64,000 nt of DNA, from NCBI RefSeq assembly GCF_015706575.1, contig NW_024037074.1, positions 682,001 through 746,000 on the forward strand. The letters are read 5' to 3'. The first letter of the stretch is position 1, and the number at the start of each line of letters is the position of its first letter. The position numbers were made by a program, and so were the translations under genes. Positions 34,961-46,500 of the stretch are shown piece by piece. Origin of the DNA: Patiria miniata. Its lineage: Eukaryota; Echinodermata; Asteroidea; Valvatida; Asterinidae. The notes beneath the pieces are model-generated. The model was not told the origin of the DNA, ran no database searches, and worked only from the letters and a program-made list of their open reading frames with translations.

Positions 34961-35860
34961 AAAGACGCGCCTTCCTCAAAAGCCTTGTTGAATCAGAAAA
35001 GAGTTTTTAACTCATTTTGGCTGGTAGCACCCTCTTGCTCAGCACATACATTTCTCTCATGTGAGATGAAACTTTCAGTTCAATCATTCGGGAAGCCGGC
35101 CTCTTCTTGTAGACCCGGGATGTTTGTTTGTCTGAAAGATTGACAAAAGTACAAGGTACAGGTTTAGCCCTTGCATATTATTACAAATATTTTGGTAGAA
35201 CCTTTCTTGATTTCCCTGAAATCCTCTGTGGAGAAAAACTGTTACATTTGAGGTACGTGTATTTCAATTTTGGAGAAGATTCAAGCCTATAAAATTAACA
35301 ATAAAGATAATTAAAAAACAATGTCTTTGTAATTAATTCGTAACGACTGTACAAGCATTACAATAACAAGTGCAAGTGCACACCACCGTACTTTTGGTCC
35401 ATTTGGGGGCAGTTCCTCCTGGATACCACCCAGCCATTACACAAAATACCACGTGACCATAATATTACTGCACATATTTTGTCTCCATTAACACAATTAT
35501 AATAAACATCTTTCTGAATTGTTACAAATTTTTAAAAACTTTTTGAACCAACAAAATCGCTAAGACACATTACCAAGACGGAGACGGGGGCCAAACACAC
35601 TCGACCCACTGTGTTTGTTCCTTACGAGATTCAAACCAATGGTTTGGGGACCGTTTCAAGCCACATACATACCTCACGACCAGTTTATAGGTCTTCTGGC
35701 TGGCCATTACACCAACTGAAAGGGGTAACAAACGTTGACAGTGTAAATGAATTTGTTATTAATAATTTGAAAATGTGGCACATGATCTCCATGCACTGGC
35801 AGTAGATAGGGCTGTTGTGAAGACTCCATCAAAATCTTTTTGCCTGTTGGAATATTCAAA
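34961..35860. other. gene-free stretch between module 1 and the CXC fragments
   Basis: AT-rich. No similarity to module 2 and no recognised exon. Confidence 0.4.
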
Positions 35861-35867
35861 GGGGAAA

Positions 35868-35962
35868 AAATATGCAGGCACAAAAATGCATCTGCACATA
35901 AGTGTGCAGTAGTAACCCAGATTCTTACAGGAGCACATCTTATGCTGTTTTGCGTATCTCTC
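35868..35962 (-). pseudogene. CXC-like cysteine-rich fragment
   Basis: The - strand reads KMCSCKNLGYYCTLMCRC, the same block that ends the exons at 49758 and 56931, but here the C-terminal TKCKN and stop are lost. It is probably a remnant of module 1 displaced from 34960. Confidence 0.6.
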
Positions 35963-36170
35963 AGAATTCTCTTTCTTCAATTTTTAGGAACAACTGTTAG
36001 TATTTTGAATTCTTCTGCCCTGTATAATTGTAATAAAAAAAATGTATAGTAGTATTAATTACATTCATACTCGTCAATTGTTAATGCATATGTATCACTA
36101 CTTTGGGGCATTCAATTTAATCAGCACTTAAACTTGCAGCGTTTAACCTATGATCTATCTCTCTTTTGGT

Positions 36171-36470
36171 GCATTTGCACTTGTGTGTGCAGGACTAATT
36201 GTTCTGATGCAACTGCATATTATTCGTCTTGCAGTTCCTTCAGCAGCGGCATCTTATCTTGGTTGGTGCACTGACTTGTGCATTTGCACTTGTGTGTGCA
36301 GGACAAGTTGCTCTGATGCAACTGCACATATTCGTCTTGCAGTTCCTTCAGCAGCAGCATCTTATCTTGGTTGGTGCACTGACTCGTGCATTTGCACTTG
36401 TGTGTGCAGGACTAGTTGCTCTGATGCAACTGCACATATTCGTCGTGCAGTTCCATATTCGTCTTGCAGC
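36171..36470 (-). pseudogene. tandem half-CXC repeats, 108-bp unit
   Basis: Landmark GCATTTGCACTTG recurs at 36171, 36280 and 36388. On the - strand each unit codes SCTHKCKCTSQCTNQ followed by a helical linker, LLLKELQDEYVQLHQSN. The Cys pattern equals the second half of the CXC exons (CTPSCKCTTGTCEN). One copy has a stop (TAG) and no splice sites are certain. Confidence 0.55.
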
Positions 36471-36572
36471 AGCAGAAAATGATGATGCTTTGCAGAGTTT
36501 GAGGTGTTGCGTACTGCTCAATTCATAGCTGCCTCTATCTCCATTCATAACAACACATTATTTATATCTCAC

Positions 36573-36683
36573 CTCAACTGTTTTGGCAGGTCTTGCATTT
36601 GCATGTGTGGTCGCATTTGAACATAAGCCGCCTACACTTACCCTTATTATTCATGCAGTGCGCTTTGCATCTGCACCCGGATG
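36573..36683 (-). pseudogene. CXC-like exon A1, truncated
   Basis: The exon reads CRCKAHCMNNKGKCRRL, then CDHTCKCKTCQNS and a stop that overlaps the G of a GTGAG donor. One Cys of the domain reads Gly compared with A2. The 5' side is cut at 36683 by the transposon-like ORF that begins there. Confidence 0.6.
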
Positions 36684-36689
36684 TGGTTT

Positions 36690-37425
36690 AGTGGGGCCGC
36701 TTGGTTGGCTGCTTGGTAGACCGCTCACGCAGGAAATGGGCGAGCAGTTTTTTGGCTGTGTTGATGTTCCCCTTGGTTAGGAGATGGCCCTTGATCTGGT
36801 CCAGAGCCTTGAGGTGCTGTCTGTTGAAAGAACGGTTGTGCTCCCCCTTCCAATCCTGCAACTGCTGTAGGTTGAGTCTCGCCCGCCCGAGTGCAGCTGA
36901 CACGGCTACCTGCTTCCACACGTTCGTCAAATTCGATTGAATTCGATGGCCTTTGGGTGGAGTAGGGACTGGAACTTGGCTGAGGAGGTACTTCGGTGGG
37001 TTCTTGTGCTTGACGGCGTTCTCCAGCAAGTTGATCTGTTTGTTCAAGGAGACTCACTTTGAAACCTTTTGTTGAAGAGGTACCCCTAGTCTTCAGACAA
37101 ATTTGTAGTCCTCGTGTTCTAGTCGGTGTTCTCTACTGGTTTGCTGCTTGTCTTTTGTTCTGGGGGCCGGTTTATCCTTGTGTCTCTTAATGAGATATGC
37201 CTAATTGAAGTTTGCACTTCATGGGCCAGACGACTATTGAAGAGAGATTTTTGACTGCTATCAGACGAGTCTGAGTCAGACAAATCAGTTTCAGGAATAA
37301 CCTGCGCACATGGGAACGGCGAACTTGGAGGGCTTGAGTCTTGGTTTGACATGATGTCGGATGACCAAGAAAGTGCCCCGAGCCTGTATATATGCCTGGG
37401 AAGCGGACGTGTGATAAACCACAAA
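36690..37425 (-). pseudogene. transposon-like two-part ORF (copy 2)
   Basis: From 37350 downward the - strand reads MSNQDSSPPSSPFPCAQ and an acidic Ser-rich stretch, stopping at 37119. A second frame from 37050 reads NKQINLLENAVKHKNPPKYL, QIKGHLLTKGNINTAKKL and a basic tail, and stops at 36688. The second part is the paralogue of 693-1125. It appears to be inserted in CXC exon A1. The family is unknown; a DNA-binding or Gag-like role is conceivable but not shown. Confidence 0.45.
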
Positions 37426-37499
37426 GGATGGTGTCCCTTTGCTTGCGTGAATGAATGGCTGGTCGGTTTTCAGTGGTGCGTATCTCAGTGGAAGCTCTG

Positions 37500-37740
37500 C
37501 GTTCAGTGTTGAATGGTGGGAAGGTTGGCGTGTGTGTGCGCCAGGATCCTACTGTGGTCACTGGGATGGAACATGTTGTAGGTGTGTGTGCCTTGTACAT
37601 GTCTTGGGGTCAGAGCTTTGTTCCAGTAACCTTTGTGCGGGAGAGTTTGCAGGGTATTGTGCCAGGATCTCTGCGTAGCTACTGGTGTGGAACATTTCTT
37701 TAGGCCGGGTGTGCCTTGTGTATGTTTCACGATAGGGAGA
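37500..37740. repeat. diverged tandem repeat, ~130-150-bp unit
   Basis: TGTGCGCCAGGATC...GGAACATGTT and TGTGCCAGGATC...GGAACATTTC blocks are followed by GTGTGCCTTGT-type boxes in both. They lie upstream of the - strand ORF and could be promoter repeats of its element. Confidence 0.5.
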
Positions 37741-37960
37741 TTTCACCTGAGATTGCATGCGTTCTGGGATGCAATTTAGGCATTGATTTCGTACACAATG
37801 ATAACAGTGTCAATCTGGAGGATACGAATATCCTAATTCGAGAGAAAGCAAACCTGAAGATACCGCTATCACTAATGGATTGGTATTCTAGGGCAGGATT
37901 CTTGTTTATACCATCAACCCACAATACACCCTAAAGGTGCAAGGAGTAAAAACTGAACAG

Positions 37961-38588
37961 ATAAGAGAAATGATGGCTCTATCCCATTCGGAGACGCCTC
38001 TCCTATAGATTGGCTTGTGAATAAAGAATGTGCGTAAGAACAACACATTGAGTTATTCCATGGTGTGATATTATGTGGTTCATTTCTTCAATTGAGACAC
38101 ATGAAGGGGTCTCAAGAATTGGGTAGAAATATGAGGGAGAAATCAATGGAAGTTTTGACCGTAGCCAAATTTACTCAGGCAGTGGGGTGGGTTAGGTTTT
38201 ACCTGAGGGCAATAGTGGGAATGCATTTTCGTCCCTTCAGGGACTCATCAGCCGCTGGATTCAGGGAATCCGTAGGTATGTGTTAGTGAGTTAAATGGAA
38301 CTCACTTTGAGGAAAAGTGAGTCTAATTTCCGCTATTGCCCTCAGGTAAAACCTTACCCACCCCACTGCCTAGGTAAACTTGGCTACGGTCAAAACTTCC
38401 ATTGATTTCTCTCTCTTATTTCTTCCCAATTCTTGAGACCCCTTTCATGCGTCTCAATTGAAGAAATGAACCACACAATATCACACCATGGAATAACTCA
38501 ATGTGTTGTTCTTACGCACATTCTTTATTCACAAGCCAATCTATAGGAGAGGCGTCTCTGAATGGGATAGAGCCATCATTTCTCTTAT
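37961..38588. mobile_element. foldback element 3
   Basis: Left arm 37961-38223 and right arm 38327-38588 are inverted repeats of about 260 bases with few mismatches (outer ATAAGAGAAATGATGGC, inner GGGCAATAG). The loop of about 100 bases holds small hairpins. The outer part of the right arm and what follows recur at 40695-40960. Confidence 0.9.
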
Positions 38589-38977
38589 ATATTTGCGCAT
38601 ATCAAATGCACTATTGTGGTCTCTTACACGTCCGCAAAAGGTGAATACTTAATGGCTGGATCGCAACTATACCGCAGCCCGTCTTTTGGGGGTCGCAAAA
38701 GTGGACCTCCACATCGATCTCCCACGCATAACACAAGATTATTATAACAAAATGCCCATTTCTTTAACAGATGGTTGTGTGATGTTTATATTCTACTTTC
38801 AAATGTTTTGTAGTTTTTGGAGCCCAATTGGGCTCATTCCAGGATGTAGTTCCCTGTAATGACTCCCCGCAGAGGTCCAAAATGGTGTGTCAAACTGCTT
38901 TCTTAAGAAGGCCGTTTTTACTATTTTCCCTTATGAATAATTTATGAATTCATAACAACACATTATTTATATCTCAC

Positions 38978-39089
38978 CTCTCTGTCCCTTCCATCATTTT
39001 CGCATGTGCCCTTAGCACATTTGCACGACGGTGTGCAGGTAGTTTGCATTCGAAAGCATTTACACATGTTGTTTGAACAGTCGATAAGG
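38978..39089 (-). pseudogene. CXC-like exon D, frameshifted
   Basis: The exon lies between a poly-T GGCAG acceptor and a GTGAG donor. It reads CSNNMCKCFRM, CTPSCKCAKGTCEN. The first Cys pair is deleted and the length is 112, so it cannot keep the phase-0 frame of exons B and C. Confidence 0.65.
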
Positions 39090-39366
39090 CTGCCAAAAAA
39101 AGAAAGAAAAATCCAATCCAATCATATATAAGCATCATCAAAATAATGCCACAGTTTGTTCTGTTGTATATTTTACATTAGAAATGGAAGTGCTGACTCA
39201 ATACATTTCTAAACTGCAAAATGCATGTGTGTAGTAAACCATAAAAATGAGATCATAGTTATAAAGTTGTTGCAAATGTTGTATTTTCCCTTTAAGAGGG
39301 CCGTTTTTACTATTTTTCCTTATGAATAATGTATGAATTCATAACAACACATTATTTATATCTCAC

Positions 39367-39486
39367 CTCGCGGTTCTCACAAGTGCCTGTTGTACATTTG
39401 CAAGATGGTGTGCAACTTTTTCGTGTCCGATAGCATTTGCACATACCATTCGAGCACTTGCCTCCGCACCAACAAGGTCGATAAGG
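39367..39486 (-). CDS. CXC-like exon B, intact 120-nt phase-0 exon
   Basis: The exon is bounded by a long T tract plus GCAG and by GAG/GTGAG. It codes 40 residues: PYRPCWCGGKC, SNGMCKCYRTRKSC, TPSCKCTTGTCENRE. The ten cysteines in C-C-C-C-C-C-C-C-C form resemble half of the tesmin/TSO1 CXC zinc-binding module, as also found attached to many invertebrate transposase-like proteins. It is symmetric in phase, so repeats of it can be added without breaking the frame. Confidence 0.7.
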
Positions 39487-40109
39487 CTGCAAAAAAAAAA
39501 AAAAAAAAATCCAATCCAATCCAGTCATATAAAAGCATCATCAAAATAATGCCACAGTTTGTTTTGTTGTATATTTTACATTACAAATGGAAGCGCTGAC
39601 TCAATACATTTCTAAACTGCAAAATGCATGTGTGTAGTCAACCATAAAAATGAGATCATAGTTATAAAGTTGACTCTCGTAAAAACAAACTCAGCGCGGA
39701 CCTATCGAAAATATCAGAATATTTTGAGAGGAACGTCGGTCCCACTCATCAGCGTATAGAAAGCAAAGTTCAGTAAAGGTCAAGCGGACAGAAAAATGTT
39801 TATCAATTGGTCTATCTGATTACAGAATACGAACATCACTGAATATTTTGTTCGAGAGTTATAGGTGAAAGCAATTGGTCACTTTTTCAGCTAAAATCAC
39901 TTGTTATTTGACACATGATGACGTCACCATGATGTCAGAATAATGTGCACCACTTGAGATGAGGGTTGATATATGTTAAGCGTTACAAGTTCATAACATA
40001 TACCGTTTAGGAGAGAACCCGCGCAGAATGATTAAACAAAGAATAATCGGAACAATTGTAAAGAGTGGTCGGATTGTGCCCGACCACTCAATAATGTTTC
40101 CCCTTTGTT

Positions 40110-40695
40110 AAAACCTTTGGAAAAATACGATTTAGAACTTTGTTTATTATTTTAAATGTTTAAACGTGTAAATGTCACATCCATAATTTACTCACTCCAC
40201 CAATACATAGTTCCCCTTTTGCCTGTGGATTTCAGTTTAATGTTTACACTCAGCCTGCAGAGGATGAAATTACTTTTTGATATCAGATTTTATATGTTTA
40301 TTGAATTTGTTAAAAGCACAAGTAAATTAATGTGCACAGTTTAACTAGCTTAATTAAATTTATGATATACATCTTTTGTCAAAGTGGATTTTTGTTAATT
40401 TTCACTTACTGCTTCTAATTGTTTCAGCTTCTTTTCAAAAAATTCAATGTACCCAATGACACCCTATAGTGAACATAGTTAAACAGTACAACTGCCAACG
40501 CATCAACCTTACGCTAGAATCATTCGTGGGTTTATCTCTATCCTTCCTGCATGTACACTCCCAGCAAGTGGGGCCTATGGGTCATTCTTCAGTATCAAGT
40601 GTCTACTTTCATGTCTCGACACTTTAAGGCACTATAAATCTAAAAAAATATAGAATGAAAATTAGATTTTTACGCAGTGAAATTAATTTAAACAC
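40110..40695. repeat. dispersed repeat, copy of 10488-11118
   Basis: Same orientation and nearly same sequence as at 10488, with short deletions near 40542 and 40570. It is joined at 40695 to a copy of the outer right arm of foldback element 3. Confidence 0.85.
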
Positions 40696-42830
40696 CCCTT
40701 TCATGCGTCTCAATTGAAGAAATAGACCACACAATATCACACCATGGAATAACTCAATGTGTTGTTCTTACGCACATTCTTTATTCACAAGCCAATCTAT
40801 AGGAGAGGCGTCTCCGAATGGGAGAGAGCCATCATTTCTCTTATATATTTGCGCATATCAAATGCACTATTGTGGTTTCTTACACGTCTTTTGGGGGTCG
40901 CAAAAGTGGACCTCCACATCGATCTCCCACGCATAACACAAGATTATTATAACAAAATGCCCATTTTGTAACAGATAGTTGTGTGATGTTTACATTCTAC
41001 TTTCAAATGTTTTGTAGTTTTTGTAGCCCAATTGGGCTCATTCCAGGATGTAGTTCCCTGTAATGACTCCCCGCAGAGGTCCAAAATGGTGTGTCAAACT
41101 GCCTTCTAAAGGGAATATACATCATTTGCTTTTGCTGTAATTTTCAGAAATGGATGGAATTGGGGGGGTTGGAAATATATAGCAAATATGGTTACACTGA
41201 CTTTTTTGAGGTTTTGGGTTCGGAAATGCTATAAAAACCAAGAAAAACAATCATTTTTCTGTAGTCTGGTTCCCTGACTCCATTTAAGAAGAAACAGAGC
41301 AGTTTACATATATTGGGGAATTGTAAGGTCAGGGAACCAGTCTAGCTGGCTTGTACCCGTTCATAGGTGTGTAATCGATTGCAAACAAGTGTGATGGTCA
41401 ACTGGGGCCAGTATTTGAAAAAAACAACCGTTTTTTCCAACGCTGATCGGCCAATTTTCTTGAAAATGACAGTATACCAGGTGCCATTATTTTACAGGAT
41501 GCTTTACACTGTCATTCACTCACAGTCCAGCAAGGTATTTCAAAATGATTTGGTAGATTAATTTTTTGATGTTTGCAAATGTTGTATTTTCCCTTTAAGA
41601 GGGCCGTTTTTACTATTTTTCCTTTATCAATAATGTATGAATTCATAACGACACATTACTTATATCTCACCTCTCTATTGGCGCACTCTTTTTCTTGGCA
41701 TTTGCAAGATTTCCTGCATTTAATATTGAACCTCTTGCATTTGCACATTCCAGTTTGGCACCCGCTGGTGCATCGGCATGGTCGTTGTGGCTGCAAAAAA
41801 ACAAAAAAAATCCAATCCAATGCAATCATATAAAAGCATCATCAAAATAATGCCACAGTTTGTTCTGTTGTATATTTTACATTACAAATGGAAGTGCTGA
41901 CTCAATACATTTCTAAACTGCAAAATGCATGTGTGTAGTAAACCATAAAAATGAGATCATAGTTATAAAGTTGACTCTCGTAAAAACAAACTCAGCGCGG
42001 ACCTATCGAAAAAATCAGAATATTATGAGAGGAACGTCAGTCCCATTCATCAGTGTATAGAAAGCAAAGTTCAGGACCAAGGCTTTATAATGATTATATT
42101 CAGAATTTGTATTAACAATGTTTTTTATCTCACTTCCGGTGAAGTTCAAGCGCTTTTGTGCCCGGGAATAAGAATTGTTGATCGAGGCATCATTTATAAC
42201 CTCACGCAAAAAAGGAACACGACATCTCCATTTAGTTCTAAAGATATATCTCAAACTGTTAATTTTCACAAGTTTGGCCCTTAATATGCTTGTAACTTGA
42301 TAACCGATGACGTCATGATGAAGTCAGATTTTTTTGCATCGGACGGGGGTTCAAGTTCATACCAGGTTTTATCGAAATCCCATAAATCACTTGGAAGAAA
42401 TTCGGACCGTTTTGATTTTGAGGCTTCTGTTTGTATTTTAAATTCACCTTTGATCTTCCTTCCAGTTGACCCAGAAGTAAAGGTCAAGCGAGTTCACGTA
42501 CACGACATAAAAATGTTTATCAATTGGTCTATCTGATTACAGAATACGAACATCACTGAATATTTTGTTCGAGAGTTAAAGGTGAAAGCAATTGGTCACT
42601 TTTTCAGCTAAAATCATTTAAAATTTGACACCTGATGACGTCACCATGATGTCAGCATAATGTGCACCACTTGAGATGAGGGTTGATATATGTTAAGCGT
42701 TACAAGTTCATAACATATACCATTTAGGAGAGAACCCGTGCAGAATGATTAAACAAAGAATAATCGGAACAATTGCAAAGAGTGGTCGGGTTGTGCACGA
42801 CCACTCAATAATGTTTCCCCCCCCCCCCTC
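40696..42830. repeat. segmental duplication with CXC exon C
   Basis: Co-linear with 38440-40109, interrupted at 41100-41560 by sequence absent from the other copy. A small hairpin element there has TCTGGTTCCCTGAC ends (about 41262-41343). No other gene is recognised. Confidence 0.75.
41671..41790 (-). CDS. CXC-like exon C, intact 120-nt phase-0 exon
   Basis: It codes PQRPCRCTSGCQTGMCKC, KRFNIKCRKSCKC and QEKECANRE, 40 residues with the same Cys spacing as exon B. A GCAG acceptor lies after a T-rich tract and a GTGAG donor follows. Exons B and C share little beyond the cysteines and ends, so the duplication of the exon itself is older than the flanking segmental copies or selection kept the domain. 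Confidence 0.7.
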
Positions 42831-43909
42831 CGCTCTGACACCCGAAAACAATTTCACTGGTATGTATACGCCTGTGGAATTAATACTGTGTAACCAGCTG
42901 GGTTATGGGGGCAGTGTGTACACTGTTTTGAACAGCGCCCCATTGAAAGTATAGTACGAACCCCTGCCCCCCTCACCCCAACCCCACACACACTTAACAG
43001 CCAACTAAAATTTTGTCCACAACCTGGACTAACATAATCATGACATGACTCAAATAAAAAGTTACACTTTCAGCAACTTATTGTTTAAAAAACTGACAAA
43101 CACTGCAAAAAGCATGACAAAAAAACAACATACCGCTCGTTTGATATATTTCCGTAAACACCATACATGTACATACACAGATCATAACAAACGTGGTCTG
43201 GGGCTACTCTTCCATAACGCCAAATAAACGTAGTGAAACATGGGAACCAGTCTAAGCATGTGTTTGTTGCGCTGAGTGAGCTAGCCTTGCACACCTCCGG
43301 TGAGCGAAAGGTAATACTACTACGCAATGCACATGGCATCACACGTCACAAAAATGATTGCATATTCATGACCCACAACACTGTACTGGCCCACATGGCA
43401 CACCACGCACGTGTTCGCGCTCTCCCCCTGGCCAGCATGCAGACCCCGAAAAAACAAAAACATTGCGGCCGGGTTCTCGACCGTCGAGCTGCCCGGTCAT
43501 GATGTATTGTCAGAAAAGTTTTACTAATTTTAGGTGTAAGCGACCGGCTGGGAGTGGCGTACGGCACTGGACGTCGTTCCAGCATTTGCTTTATAAATAA
43601 GGGAGGCATTTTTTTAAATTTTTTTTAATTCTTTTTTTAATGCGACTATGGGTGGGTGTAATTTTAGTCTACATTAATCAACAAATGGAACGATGGCCGC
43701 TATAAATATAAGTTTATTTTTCGGACAAATATTTGGGATAGAAATGACAACACACACAAAGCAGAGAACTAAATTAGTTTAATTTACAAGGAAAAAGATT
43801 AGAACTAACTGAACGCCCTACAGAAAATACTTGACAAGAAAATAAACCTAAAAAGTCGAGCATTGTTAGGCCCTAAAAATTGATTTATTTTTGTTTCAAC
43901 ATCTCAAAA
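42831..43909. other. gene-free stretch
   Basis: Short open frames at 43045-43609 lack domains and splice sites. AT-rich from 43600 to 43900. Confidence 0.4.
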
Positions 43910-43916
43910 CTCACCT

Positions 43917-44590
43917 CTGCAATGAAATGTACAAATTTGCGTGCCGCTTTGTAGGTCCGGTATGCAGAGCCAATATCGAGGCCTTTGGTGAGGTCCAATC
44001 GGGTCATCCAGCTGAAGTCCGTAAATGGACGGCAGTTGAGTGCGATTGCATCCGTTTCTGAACAGAATCTGTAGACGCTTCAAGGCAGCTATATATTCAT
44101 GTTTTTCAGCATGACTTCTGCTGGGCTGGTTCCTGGGGCACATTTTTTGGCCTTGTCTCTGTCCAACGCAAGTTGGTGGTTGTCACTTGTAGCGTGGACC
44201 TTTACTGAATCTTTCTTGAAATTGTCGGTGCAGAAAACGTTGGTTTGCTTCTTCCCCTTGTCGCCTGTAACTCCGTTTGCCCGACAGGTCTTTCTTGCAG
44301 AACATCAGGTCTTCTTTGTCATCGTAGGACAGCCACTTGAATTCTTTCTCCCACCCTTTCCTATAAGATTGTTTGCGTTTAGTCTTGTCATACTCGGTGT
44401 CTCGTTCACGTTTGAAGGTCGATTTCTCAGCATTTGGTTTCGAAACGGATGGCAAAAATCGCCACATTTTCAGACGGAAAATTGAAAAACATTGTGCTTG
44501 GAACACCGAAAATCTGCCGAATGACACGCAATGCCCAGCAGAAAGAAACATCTTGTTGATATCTTGATACAATCGTTTGTATAAACTCAT
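43917..44590 (-). pseudogene. hAT-derived TTF-type zinc-finger protein (ZNF862/KIAA1586-like), N-terminal part
   Basis: The - strand reads RERDTEYDKTKRK, WEKEFKWLSYDDKEDLMFCK. A one-base shift gives TCRANGVTGDKGKK and VKVHATSDNHQLALDRD, the C-C-H-H pattern of the TTF/BED-like finger. After a stop and further shifts comes FTDFSWMTRLDLTKGLDIGS and KAARKFVHFIAE. This matches the conserved segment that follows the finger in hAT-derived ZNF862/KIAA1586-like proteins. The sequence ends at a good donor, CAGAG/GTGAGT at 43916. No dimerisation or DDE part is present in the window. Confidence 0.6.
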
Positions 44591-44814
44591 TACTGGACCA
44601 AGCCCAGTCTAATGTGGCTTTCTTATATCAGATGTAGGTAGCTTTCCAGCACTTAACTGGTTTGTCACTCATCACTCAAATTCTGATGGGAGGCAGGCTG
44701 GCTCTGGACAACAGACGGCTCTGGACAACAGACACACATACATGTACATTGGGGATAGCCTGACTGTTTATCAAGGACAAACCACTGCACTCCCACCCCT
44801 ATTATTAACAAGCT
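44591..44814. other. intergenic
   Basis: Nothing recognised beyond a short GGCTCTGGACAACAGAC duplication at 44700-44730. Confidence 0.4.
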
Positions 44815-46500
44815 GAGTTACCCGATCATAGATCGGGTAGGGCGTATTTGTGTTGGGGTTGAAAGTGTGGGGAGTTAAATGTAAATGGGGGATTTAGTTG
44901 AGAAGACATGTAGCTATAGAAAAGCAAGTGACGCGATCTGAGGCAATTTCTGACCACGTACGATAGTAAAACAAAAGATCATCTTTTAAACATCATTTTC
45001 GAGTTTGGAGGCATTGAATCAGCTGTTCTGAGCAAAAGAATGTTATAGTAGGCTACAATTTTTATTCGGGGAAGAAAAAGTGGGGGTAGGGAACCAAACG
45101 ATATTGCCCGCTTTAAAATGTTGGGGTGGGGGTCCCCCGTCCCCCACCGATTGACGCCGCGCCCATGATAATTATGTACCATGGCATGTATAACTGTCTG
45201 TAAATTTTCCCGTTGGTCTGTTAAATTGCATTTCGTGAGGCAGTCGCGTTTGTTAATGTGGGAAAACTGAGTTGAAAGACTTACCGTATAGTACACAGGC
45301 GAAGGCTGATTGTACTGTTTTGACAATAAATCATAATGGAATAAAACGTGAAGGTGGCATTTGCAATGAAAATGTTGAGTGTGTTACCATAAAATTACAT
45401 AGTCTGAATCATGGAGGAAGGTCATTATGAAGGTACAGTATTGGACTCTTCAACAAACGTAAACTTGAACTTCTTACAATTTGCGAGACCTGCAAGGAAA
45501 AAGTCGATTTAACTATTTTATTCAAGTTGGCATGGTTCAACCATAATTTAAGCAAGGCCAAACAGCCAACAACCGCCAATATTATTATTTATGCACTCTT
45601 CGTTATTCCAACCCAACATAGTTCAAAGATCACAATATTTGAAGCAATGCATCGATCCCTCGTTGATTTACCCCATCATAGATCGGGTAGGGCATAGAGT
45701 TGGGGATGAAAATGTGGGGAGTTGATGATGTAATTGGGGGATTTAGTTGAGAAGACATGCAGTTATAGAAAAGCAATTTCTGTGGTGCGATCTGAGGCAA
45801 TTTCTGACCACTGAAACAATTTTTTGTTTAGCAAAAGATCATCTTTTAAACATCATTTTCGAGTTTGGTGTCACTGAATCAGCTATTCTGAGTAATAGAA
45901 TCATTATACATGTAGTAGCTACAATTTTTATGCGGGGAAGAAAAGTGGGGGGAGGGGACCAAAACAGTGTCCACCGCTTTAAAATGGGGGGGGGGGGTGG
46001 AGGGGTTCCCCGTCCCCCACCGATTGACGCCCGTGATAATTATGTACCATGGCAACAGTCTGTAAATGTTCCCGTTGGTCTGTTAAATTGGCATTTTGTG
46101 AGGCAGTGGCATTTGTGAGAAAACGTACTTGAAAGGCTTACTGTAGTACACAGGCGAAGGCTGATTAGGAAGGTCATAATTAAGTTTCAGTATATTGGAC
46201 TCTTCAACAAACGTAAACTTGAACTTCTTACAATTTGCGAGACTGTCTGCGAGGAAAAAGTCGAGTCAACTGTTGTGTTATTCAACTTGGGTCAACCATC
46301 TATATAAGAGCAAATTTTACTCGGCCTCCGAGAAATGCTTGCTCCTGAAACGTTCTGAGCCCGTGGTCTTTCGCGACGCCAAAATCGCTCCACGTCCGTG
46401 GAAAAATGTGGAGGGTGTCTTCCGCCGGATAAGACACATTTTCGTCGATTTTTTGTGTGACTGCGTTTAAGATCGCGATGTTTGAAGCAATGCGTTGATC
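44815..46500. repeat. ~850-bp direct tandem duplication
   Basis: Copies begin near 44815 and 45665. Shared blocks in order: ATCATAGATCGGGTAGGGC, GGGGGATTTAGTTGAG, GATCTGAGGCAATTTCTGACC, CGTCCCCCACCGATTGACG, TTGAACTTCTTACAATTTGCG and TTTGAAGCAATGC. The second copy carries a replacement at 46301-46468 described below. CGATCATAGATCG is a small palindrome in both. Confidence 0.8.

Larger units (their letters stand above)
38589..40109. repeat. segmental duplication with CXC exons D and B, matches 40850-42830
   Basis: Shared order: CCGCAAAAG/TCTTTTGGGGGTCGC, CCCAATTGGGCTCATTCCAGG, CATAACAACACATTATTTATA, a CXC exon, CCAATCCAATCCA intron, ACTCAGCGCGGACC and ATTGGTCACTTTTTCAGC. The last third lacks about 400 bases present at 42076-42475. 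Confidence 0.8.

Noticed and set aside
37187..37600. 137-codon - strand frame
   Set aside because: Overlaps the more protein-like Ser/acidic frame ending at 37119 and crosses tandem repeats; no recognisable domain.
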